Assembly (NCBI GenBank): GCA_916719935.1
Contig: CAKAPY010000065.1
Span: 1 to 7,211, forward strand
Source: an uncultured Actinomyces sp.
Lineage (GTDB): Bacteria > Actinomycetota > Actinomycetes > Actinomycetales > Actinomycetaceae
Direction of reading: 5' to 3'
Length of the DNA stretch: 7,211 nt
Under the pieces are notes generated by a model, which worked only from the letters and a program-made list of their open reading frames with translations, did no database searches and was not told where the DNA came from. Made by a program: the position numbers and the translations under genes. Below are positions 1 through 5,014 of the stretch, in pieces (the first letter of the stretch is position 1; each line of letters opens with the position of its first letter).

Positions 1-1
1 T

Positions 2-598
2 CATGACAGGATGAACAACACCAGTGATCCAGCGCGGGTCGAATTGGGGGAGACGATCGCGACCTTGGTGTCTTTCCCCGACGATTCTGCTTCCAAGCGT
101 TTAGCGCTTCACGGTGTCGATACGATCATTGTGCACTCCCAGGGACCTGCAGCGTCTTCTATTACACAAACACTGGATCGTGCACCCGGTATTGAGAAGA
201 TCGGTGAAACCGAGGCCGGGAGCGCATGGAGAGTGCGTCCAGATGGGCGTAAGCCCGCGCGCCTGTGCCTTGCTTCGGAATCTGCAGACTCCCAGTGTGA
301 AGAGCTCGCAAGCGGTGTTATCGGTGCGCGGACACACGTGTCGGGCCCCGGGGTCCTTCGCCTTGCTGAACGGCAGAACTCGCATTGGGTTGCAACTCTC
401 AATGGACAGCACTTGGACCAAACTGAAGCAACGAATCAGTGGGGAACGGCATTTTCGCTTCCATCCGAAGGTGAGCTCGTGCTGAACTTCCGCTCGAACT
501 GGGTTCTGGCGTGGAAAGCTGCGTGCGCACTTGCTGCCGCGGTGATGCTTTGTGGGCTTCTTCGAGGGAGGAAGGACGTAGTAGACGATGGTGAATAG
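2..598 (+). CDS. Membrane glycosyltransferase, C-terminal end (5' partial)
   Basis: The frame is open from the first bases (H-D-R precede the first Met), so this is the last 198 residues of a larger protein whose start lies outside the window. The visible part is mainly an extracytoplasmic domain. A segment reading LALHGVDTIIVH is followed by a beta-rich stretch containing HWVATLNGQHL and WGTAFSLPSEGELVLNF. This resembles the 'W-x-A-T-L-D-G' C-terminal domain of long actinobacterial family 2 glycosyltransferases. One transmembrane helix (about residues 166-187, WVLAWKAACALAAAVMLCGLL) and a short basic/acidic cytoplasmic tail end the protein. The catalytic GT-A domain would be upstream and is not seen. 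The last 11 bases overlap the DUF5719 gene, and glycosyltransferase-DUF5719 adjacency is common in Actinobacteria, which supports the call. It would act in building a cell-surface glycan; donor and acceptor are unknown. Another multi-pass membrane protein with a similar C-terminal domain remains possible. Confidence 0.62.
   Translation, partial: HDRMNNTSDPARVELGETIATLVSFPDDSASKRLALHGVDTIIVHSQGPAASSITQTLDRAPGIEKIGETEAGSAWRVRPDGRKPARLCLASESADSQCEELASGVIGARTHVSGPGVLRLAERQNSHWVATLNGQHLDQTEATNQWGTAFSLPSEGELVLNFRSNWVLAWKAACALAAAVMLCGLLRGRKDVVDDGE
565..575 (+). promoter_or_regulatory. Ribosome binding site for the DUF5719 gene
   Basis: The purine run AGGGAGGAAGG lies inside the end of the upstream glycosyltransferase gene and ends 12 bases before the ATG at 588. 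It supports that ATG as the start and indicates that the two overlapping genes share one message. The spacing is somewhat long, so reinitiation after the upstream stop may also contribute. Confidence 0.5.
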
Positions 599-1985
599 AA
601 AACGCATGCTCACTATTGGCGCCATCCCTGCCTCGCTCATACTCCTAGGCGCTGCCTCGTGGGGAATAGGCAGAGTCGTGCCTGAACCCTCACTTCCTGC
701 GCCCCAGGTTGTCCACGCGCGTCCAGAAGCCCTTAACTATGCCTGTCCGGCAGGGATTGTCGACCCATTCCACCTTGATGGGGGTGTATCTGCTGCCTCA
801 GTGTGGAATTCCGCCGGGGAACGCGACACCAGTGGAGAATGGACAATCCTTCGTGCGGATGCCTCTGCGCACACCCTTCCTACAACGCTTGGAGTGATGG
901 GCCAAGGCGGGGGAGAGCTTCGCGGTCTGAGTATGACGTCATGCCAATTGCCGGCGAATGACCAGTGGAGCGTTCTGGGATCAAGTACCAGCGGCGAAGA
1001 CTTGGTCGTGACCTTTTCAAACCCCAATTCCGCACCTTCTGTGGTCACTCTTGAGGGCTACGGAGCAAACGGCCCCATTGATGCCAAACCGCACCAGATG
1101 ACGATTCCGGCCCGTTCCACTCAATCTGTCCTGGCAGGGGGACTCTTCCCAGAAGAGAGCGCACTGGCCGTACATATCCACGCCGATGGTCAAGGAGTGG
1201 CAACCTGGGTGCAAAGCTCTGCAATGCAGGGGGAAGTACCCAAAGGTGTGACAAGCGTGAGTGGGACAAAGCCAAAGGAGGACCAGCTTTTCCTTGGGCT
1301 TTCAAAGCAGGGGACCAGCAGCCTACGCCTTCTTGTTCCTCCTTCGGAAACAGGTGACGAGGCCGATACTCATGTTGCTTTGAGCTATACCAGCGACGCT
1401 GGCACCTTCAATGTGCCGGGCGGGGAATTGGACGTGAGCGCGGGAACGGTCGTTGATGTTCCGCTCAACGGAATCACCGATGAACGCTATGCCCTGCGTG
1501 TTCATGCCGATCGTCCACTTGTGGCTCAGGTTGTGACGAATGTTGAGCAGGAAGAATATCCCGGGGGACAACGCTGGGGGATGCGCGCGGGTATGAGTTC
1601 TGCTCAGGGTGTAGTTCACGCTCAATTACCTTCTGCATCAACAGTGGAAGCGCTGGTTCGTTCACGCTTGAGCTCGACGATTCTACGTGGAACTGCGCAA
1701 GAGAGCGGTAGTGGAGTCAATGAGATTTCTTCCCATCTGTTGCTCACCTCTGTGCACCCTCAAAGTGGTATCCAGCTTCAACTAGGAAATGAACAGGTAA
1801 CCCTCGAAGCCGGGAAGATGGCGATGCTGGATCTTCCCTCGCAGGACAGGGGCCTAGAATCTCCAAGCGATGTTGCGATTGCGATTGAGGTGGAAGCGAA
1901 AACCCCCAGTGGAGTGCTTCGTGCCGTATGGCCACTGAGCGCAGACGATGTCGAGCAGGCATCGACCTCGATCACCGTTCACTAG
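588..1985 (+). CDS. DUF5719 family membrane-anchored extracytoplasmic protein
   Basis: 465 residues, about the usual size for DUF5719, a family of unknown function found in Actinobacteria. The N-terminus is a short basic head (MVNRKR) and one hydrophobic helix (about residues 8-30), either a signal anchor or an uncleaved signal peptide. The remainder (about 35-465) is predicted to lie outside the membrane and looks beta-rich. It has blocks typical of the family: TSCQLPANDQWSVLGSS (117-133) followed by a 'F-S-N-P-N-S-A-P-S-V-V-T-L' strand, then a 'TIPARSTQSVLAGGLFPEE' type turn and a 'GVATWVQSSA' strand. The only two cysteines, at 53 and 119, could form a disulfide outside the cell. No catalytic motif is visible. 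The ATG overlaps the upstream glycosyltransferase stop by 11 bases (ATGGTGAATAG), which suggests translational coupling and a joint role in surface glycan export or assembly. That role is inferred from context only. Confidence 0.8.
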   Translation: MVNRKRMLTIGAIPASLILLGAASWGIGRVVPEPSLPAPQVVHARPEALNYACPAGIVDPFHLDGGVSAASVWNSAGERDTSGEWTILRADASAHTLPTTLGVMGQGGGELRGLSMTSCQLPANDQWSVLGSSTSGEDLVVTFSNPNSAPSVVTLEGYGANGPIDAKPHQMTIPARSTQSVLAGGLFPEESALAVHIHADGQGVATWVQSSAMQGEVPKGVTSVSGTKPKEDQLFLGLSKQGTSSLRLLVPPSETGDEADTHVALSYTSDAGTFNVPGGELDVSAGTVVDVPLNGITDERYALRVHADRPLVAQVVTNVEQEEYPGGQRWGMRAGMSSAQGVVHAQLPSASTVEALVRSRLSSTILRGTAQESGSGVNEISSHLLLTSVHPQSGIQLQLGNEQVTLEAGKMAMLDLPSQDRGLESPSDVAIAIEVEAKTPSGVLRAVWPLSADDVEQASTSITVH

Positions 1986-1990
1986 CTTGC

Positions 1991-2008
1991 AAAAAGCGTC
2001 CACACGCT
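1991..2008 (-). terminator. Candidate rho-independent terminator for the zincin-like gene
   Basis: Read on the minus strand, AGCGT and ACGCT form a 5-bp stem around a GTGG loop, and the strand continues directly into five T residues (A1991-A1995 on the plus strand, the last of which closes the stem). It lies about 95 bases past the TAG of the minus-strand gene. The stem is short, so it may be weak. The plus strand has no T-run after this stem, so it would serve only the minus strand. Confidence 0.4.
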
Positions 2009-2035
2009 CAAAGCATGCTCTCATGCTCAAGCGTG
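2003..2035. repeat. Two-part inverted repeat (nested stem)
   Basis: The outer arms CACGCT (2003-2008) and AGCGTG (2030-2035) are perfect complements. The inner arms AGCATG (2012-2017) and CATGCT (2022-2027) are also perfect around a CTCT loop. A small internal loop of 3 and 2 bases separates the stems. The total is 12 base pairs of stem in an otherwise unstructured gap between convergent genes. It is likely part of a bidirectional transcript end, because no uridine run follows directly on either strand. A protein-binding site is a less likely reading. Confidence 0.45.
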
Positions 2036-2102
2036 CCTGCGCAAAGCCTGCGTGGCCCCTTTTGCAACCTTCTACAGCGGCAATGCGAGGTCGCCAGAAT
2101 GC

Positions 2103-2528
2103 CTAGGAGAGGGAATCAAGTTCCTCTGGTGAGATGTAGAGGATATGTGAGACGCGCTCGGCAATGAGTGCGCGCAATGCCGGATAGAGGTCTGTCGGAG
2201 GAATCCGCATGGTGATGGGGAGCCGGTAGAGGACAATGCGGTCTCCTAGTCCCTTACGTCGGTCCGCGGGAAAAACGCGAGCTAAAACTACCCCGTGGTC
2301 TTCCCAGGGAGCTGGATCTGAGGGAGGAACGTCTTCGGTTGCAAACTCGATTGTCGCAACCTCAGGCCAGCGCTCGGTGAGTTCCCTAATCACAAGGGCA
2401 ACGGTCGAATCAAATGTTTCCCGACGCGTTTTCCACGCGGGAAGCCCAGGGAAAAGACGCACATAGCGCGGGGTGCGGCCATGGCGGTCACGGGTGCGTG
2501 GAAAAGCTGATGGGAGAGCCATACACAT
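2103..2528 (-). CDS. Zincin-like metallopeptidase-family protein, catalytic site lost
   Basis: 141 residues from the chosen ATG. The run RDRHGR, P-G-L-P-A-W-K-T-R-R-E-T-F-D (27-40), the strand ATIEFATEDVPPSDPAPWED (58-77) and the R-I-V-L-Y-R-L-P segment (97-104) match the actinobacterial branch of the 'metallopeptidase family protein' group (PF06262/DUF1025, zincin fold; M. tuberculosis relative Rv3259). Where active members carry HExxHxxGxxD, this protein reads ERVSH-I-L-Y-I-S-P (124-134), anchored by the shared S-x-E-E-L that follows. Only the second His remains, so protease activity is unlikely and a binding or scaffolding role is more plausible. The frame stays open to a GTG at 2633, but that start would run 36 bases into the divergent DUF3499 gene and add an unrelated basic segment. 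I therefore prefer ATG 2528 (ATG 2522 is also possible). No strong Shine-Dalgarno sequence is visible. The divergent DUF3499 neighbour is a conserved association. Its cellular role is unknown. Confidence 0.75.
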   Translation of the reverse strand: MCMALPSAFPRTRDRHGRTPRYVRLFPGLPAWKTRRETFDSTVALVIRELTERWPEVATIEFATEDVPPSDPAPWEDHGVVLARVFPADRRKGLGDRIVLYRLPITMRIPPTDLYPALRALIAERVSHILYISPEELDSLS

Positions 2529-2538
2529 AAGGGTATCG

Positions 2539-2561
2539 CTCAGCTCTGCTCTCAAGCTGAG
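2539..2561. repeat. Inverted repeat in the divergent intergenic region
   Basis: CTCAGCT (2539-2545) and AGCTGAG (2555-2561) are perfect 7-bp complements around a 9-base loop. They lie in the 69-bp gap between the zincin-like gene and the DUF3499 gene. The site is just upstream of the zincin-like start, so it could be an operator for a dimeric regulator or a hairpin in that gene's leader. I found no convincing -35/-10 pair for either gene nearby. Confidence 0.35.
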
Positions 2562-2586
2562 GACCTGCCGACGAAGGGCACGCAAT

Positions 2587-2590
2587 AGGA
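2587..2590 (+). promoter_or_regulatory. Ribosome binding site deciding the DUF3499 start
   Basis: AGGA sits 7 bases before the ATG at 2598, which favours that ATG over the in-frame GTG at 2616. The GTG would place the start closer to where relatives usually begin but has a poorer ribosome site. Confidence 0.4.
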
Positions 2591-2597
2591 ATAGAAA

Positions 2598-3125
2598 ATG
2601 CCGTATTGTAGAGCGGTGATCTCGGTTCGACACTGTTCTAAGCCCGGCTGCTCAAGGCCTGCTGTAGCTACACTCACCTACGATTATTCGGATTCGACTG
2701 CTGTTGTCGGTTCGCTTTCAGCTGCTGCAGACCCCAATGCCTACGACCTGTGTGAGCACCATGCAAACAGTTTGACGGTCCCGCGTGGGTGGCAGATCGT
2801 GCGCCTTCAGACGACCTTCGAACCGGCACCTCCATCGGGGGATGACCTTATGGCTCTTGTTGACGCGGTTCGCCAAGCCGCAGCACACACCCGAAACCGC
2901 TCACAGCACGCTGACGACGTGGAAACCCAGACTCCTGCTCAGCCTGCAATTGCCGCGAAAACGGGCGCTACGGCCTCGGCACACGCTGAGCTTGGTCCCT
3001 TCGCTCAACCGACTAGCTCTCACGAGGCCGAATCCTCCAGCCCCCTCGATCCACATTCGCCGTGGGCTCGTCGCCGGGCTCAGTTTAAATTGATCACCGA
3101 GGAACCTTCTGCCGATCAGGAATAA
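2598..3125 (+). CDS. DUF3499 family protein with Cys/His zinc-ribbon-like head
   Basis: 175 residues, not an enzyme by any motif I can see. The conserved head, about residues 12-70, reads HCSKPGCSRPAVATLTYDYSDSTAV, then PNAYDLCEHHANSL and VPRGWQIVRLQ. This is the DUF3499 signature (M. tuberculosis relative Rv3258c). Cys13, Cys18, Cys52 and His55 form a C-x4-C ... C-x2-H set that could bind one zinc ion; metal binding is inferred. Residues from about 95 to 150 are rich in Ala, Ser, Thr and Pro and probably disordered. A basic patch WARRRAQFKLI follows near the C-terminus. The AGGA before ATG 2598 supports this start; GTG 2616 would remove six residues. The gene diverges from the zincin-like gene and converges on the RDD gene 33 bases away. 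The stop codon lies in a short tandem duplication. The phosphomannomutase gene that often follows DUF3499 in other Actinobacteria is absent here. Function unknown. Confidence 0.82.
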   Translation: MPYCRAVISVRHCSKPGCSRPAVATLTYDYSDSTAVVGSLSAAADPNAYDLCEHHANSLTVPRGWQIVRLQTTFEPAPPSGDDLMALVDAVRQAAAHTRNRSQHADDVETQTPAQPAIAAKTGATASAHAELGPFAQPTSSHEAESSSPLDPHSPWARRRAQFKLITEEPSADQE

Positions 3126-3140
3126 TCCGATCAGGAATAA
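3112..3140 (+). repeat. Tandem duplication carrying the DUF3499 stop codon
   Basis: The 14-base unit CCGATCAGGAATAA occurs at 3112-3125 and again at 3127-3140, giving a period of 15 bases with one spacer base. The first copy encodes the D-Q-E-stop end of the DUF3499 protein. The second is in the same frame, so reading past the first stop would add only S-D-Q-E before an identical TAA. It looks like a recent in-frame slippage event. Confidence 0.85.
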
Positions 3141-3158
3141 GAGGGCTGCGCGCGTGCA

Positions 3159-3998
3159 CTAGACCTCGAAGGGTACGGCTTCCACCTGTTGCCGGCGGGT
3201 TTCAAGGATGTCTTGTCGCTTGAGTTCCTTCGCGTACTCCCGGTCGCGCAGAACAACAAGAACCGCTGCAAGGAAACGCTCGGGGTGAATACTTGTTGGC
3301 GGCTTGGGTGAAACAAAAGCCGAAACTCGTCCCGCTAAGGACATTGCGATCGACAGACGGAGCTGGTCAAGAATCTGACGATTATTGTGCAGGAAATTCA
3401 TACACTCAAAGTGCAGTTCATCCGGGATCGGAAGGACCTGTGCATGAGATGCCCACTCAGCACAGTCGGGGGGCATAACCAGAGGTGGATAGAAGACAGC
3501 TTCGGGAACCTGAATAACCATGGTCCCTGCTGCGATGTCTCCTAGGCGTGTCGCTCGCGGAGAGAAGACCGTTGCCATGAAAGACAACAGGCCGAAGAGC
3601 ATGTAGGTTTCCACTATTGCAGTCATTGCGCGGACGAAGGCGTGACGCGCGGTGATAATCCCGCCATCCCGACGCACAACTTTTAGGTTAAAGGCCCACT
3701 TGCCGAGGGAATAACCATGGGTGAAGACCTCAATGACAAAGGGGAGGACTACAAAAGACAAGAAAATAATGATAACGAATATTGCCCTCACCAAGGTTTG
3801 TGGAAGGCCTTGATCAAAGGTGACAGTAACAAGAATGCAGAAGAGAACGAAAAAAGCTCCAACATACAGGGTCAGGTCTATGAGGAAAGCAGCGGCCCTG
3901 ACAAAAGGAGAAGCTGGTTTGAGATCGAGTTTGACGCCCTCACCGCTGATGAAAGATTCATCAGAAATTCGTTGGACGTTTACAGGAAGCTCGCTCAT
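3159..3998 (-). CDS. RDD family integral membrane protein
   Basis: 279 residues from the preferred ATG. A cytoplasmic head of about 30 residues leads into an RDD domain. Helix 1 (about 34-60) holds the Arg and Asp of F-V-R-A-A-A-F-L-I-D-L. Helix 2 (about 70-91) is followed by the conserved H-G-Y-S-L-G-K-W-A-F-N-L-K-V-V-R-R-D-G-G loop. Helix 3 (about 124-146) is followed by R-A-T-R-L-G-D-I-A-A-G-T with the third signature residue. A soluble tail of about 115 residues follows (P-E-R-F-L-A-A-V-L near its end). This is usual for RDD proteins encoded beside SpoIIM-like proteins. RDD proteins are poorly understood; some act in ion or solute movement. The start choice is ATG 3998. A GTG at 4007 is in frame but falls in the likely -10 box. 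No Shine-Dalgarno sequence precedes either. It diverges from the SpoIIM-like gene 19 bases away and corresponds to M. tuberculosis Rv3695 by position and type. Confidence 0.85.
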   Translation of the reverse strand: MSELPVNVQRISDESFISGEGVKLDLKPASPFVRAAAFLIDLTLYVGAFFVLFCILVTVTFDQGLPQTLVRAIFVIIIFLSFVVLPFVIEVFTHGYSLGKWAFNLKVVRRDGGIITARHAFVRAMTAIVETYMLFGLLSFMATVFSPRATRLGDIAAGTMVIQVPEAVFYPPLVMPPDCAEWASHAQVLPIPDELHFECMNFLHNNRQILDQLRLSIAMSLAGRVSAFVSPKPPTSIHPERFLAAVLVVLRDREYAKELKRQDILETRRQQVEAVPFEV

Positions 3999-4017
3999 GT
4001 ATGACACTATATCTTGT
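3999..4017. promoter_or_regulatory. Shared 19-bp start region of RDD and SpoIIM genes, possible leaderless promoters
   Basis: Only 19 bases separate the two divergent ATG codons. On the minus strand TATAGT (4011 down to 4006) is a good -10 match, with 7 bases between it and the A of the RDD ATG, so transcription could begin at the start codon itself. On the plus strand CACTAT (4005-4010) lies at the same distance from the SpoIIM ATG but fits the -10 consensus less well. Neither gene has a Shine-Dalgarno sequence, which agrees with leaderless messages. Any -35 elements would lie inside the opposite coding region; I see no strong ones. Confidence 0.4.
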
Positions 4018-5007
4018 ATGGATATCGACGCACTAAAAGCTTCACATATGCGCCATTGGAATCGTTTTCATCAATTGGCGCATTCGCGTCAATTGACGGG
4101 ACCGGAAATTGATGAGCTTTCAGTGCTTTATCGGCAGGTCACCGCTGATCTTGCGAAAGTGCGTTCACAAAACCCGGATCAGGATGTTATTTCATATCTC
4201 TCTGGTGAGCTCTTGCACGCACGAGCTCGATTGACAGGAACGTCTGGAGCGAGCCTGTGGGCGATTTCGCGTTGGTTCCGTCATGATCTTCCAGCAGCCC
4301 TGTATCGGATCCGCTATGTCACGATTGCAATCATGCTCATTTTCATCGCGATGACAGCGTTGCAGACGTGGTGGATCTTGCGTGACCCCGCTGCTCTCTC
4401 AATGCTGGGAAGTCCTGAACAGCTGAAGAACTACGCGACAACAGAATTTTCCAGCTATTACAGTCAAGACACCAATGCATCTTTCATGTCCTATGTGTGG
4501 ACGAATAACGCCTTCATTGCCTTACGTGTCGTTGCAGGCGGAATCACAGGATTCTATCCAATTATGGCTTTGTGGGGGAATGCTCAAAACCTAGGAATTT
4601 CCGCTGCGGTTGTCATTCACTATGCCGGCCCCGCGCACTTCTTCAGTTTTATTCTTCCCCACGGCATCCCGGAACTGACAGCAATTTGGATTTCAACTGC
4701 AGCGGGCTTACGCCTCTTCTGGGCGTGGCTTGTTCCTGGGCGAAAAACTAGAGGCCAAGCGCTCGGCGAGGCAGGGCGCTCGATGATTACCGTTGGTTTG
4801 GGAATGGTGATCTTGCTTTTCTTGTGCGGAGCCATCGAAGGTTTTGTCACTCCATCTGATCTTCCACTGTGGCTGAAGATCACCTGCGGTGTGAACTTAA
4901 CCGCGGGCGTGTGGATCTACACCTTCGTGGCCGGTGGACGTGCCTATCGCGCGGGAGTCAGCGGCGACCTTGACGAAGACGCCGGTTACGCGACACCTGT
5001 GATCTAA
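4018..5007 (+). CDS. SpoIIM-like (stage II sporulation protein M family) membrane protein
   Basis: 329 residues. A cytoplasmic helical head (1-98) begins M-D-I-D-A-L-K-A-S-H, the usual start of actinobacterial members. Helix 1 is at about 99-121. After an outer loop comes T-N-N-A-F-I-A-L (162-169) with the conserved Asn pair and helix 2 (about 165-188). The family motif L-P-H-G-I-P-E-L (213-220) follows, with its conserved Glu inside a hydrophobic stretch to about 238. Then come helix 4 (about 256-276, ending in the typical I-E-G-F-V-T-P) and helix 5 (about 288-307). The acidic C-terminus is G-D-L-D-E-D. In Bacillus, SpoIIM belongs to the peptidoglycan-degrading engulfment machinery. The actinobacterial relatives occur in non-sporulating species and their task is unknown. 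The frame is open back to 3820 and an ATG exists at 3997, but those starts would cover the opposite RDD gene, so ATG 4018 is preferred. No Shine-Dalgarno sequence. It ends 7 bases before the opposing DUF58 stop. M. tuberculosis counterpart: Rv3694c. Confidence 0.85.
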   Translation: MDIDALKASHMRHWNRFHQLAHSRQLTGPEIDELSVLYRQVTADLAKVRSQNPDQDVISYLSGELLHARARLTGTSGASLWAISRWFRHDLPAALYRIRYVTIAIMLIFIAMTALQTWWILRDPAALSMLGSPEQLKNYATTEFSSYYSQDTNASFMSYVWTNNAFIALRVVAGGITGFYPIMALWGNAQNLGISAAVVIHYAGPAHFFSFILPHGIPELTAIWISTAAGLRLFWAWLVPGRKTRGQALGEAGRSMITVGLGMVILLFLCGAIEGFVTPSDLPLWLKITCGVNLTAGVWIYTFVAGGRAYRAGVSGDLDEDAGYATPVI

Positions 5008-5014
5008 GAAAGGC

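Larger units (their letters stand above)
1986..2102. other. Convergent intergenic region with overlapping inverted repeats
   Basis: This 117-bp gap separates the DUF5719 stop from the stop of the opposing zincin-like gene. No start codon with a plausible frame or RNA gene is apparent. It contains a 33-bp two-part inverted repeat (2003-2035) and a second hairpin (1995-2008) that uses the same CACGCT arm. A weaker imperfect pairing, GCAAAG (2041-2046) with CTTTTGC (2059-2065), also exists. It probably serves to end transcription from both sides. Confidence 0.5.

Noticed and set aside
101..640. 179-codon minus-strand open frame
   Set aside because: It is a shadow across the glycosyltransferase end and the DUF5719 start; its translation is Arg/Cys-rich with no recognizable domain.
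935..942. TGACGTCA palindrome
   Set aside because: It sits in the middle of the DUF5719 coding frame; an 8-bp palindrome is expected by chance in a window of this size.
2529..2633. 35-residue N-terminal extension of the zincin-like protein from GTG 2633
   Set aside because: It would overlap the start of the divergent DUF3499 gene and adds a basic segment not resembling the family; the conserved part begins just after ATG 2528.
3820..4017. Open frame extending SpoIIM upstream by 66 codons
   Set aside because: It lies antisense to the well-supported RDD gene, has composition unlike the SpoIIM head, and the family normally begins at the M-D-I-D-A segment (ATG 4018).
4009..4025. Inverted repeat ATATC/GATAT around the SpoIIM start codon
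   Set aside because: It has 5-bp AT-rich arms only; it could mask the start codon but is not distinguishable from chance.
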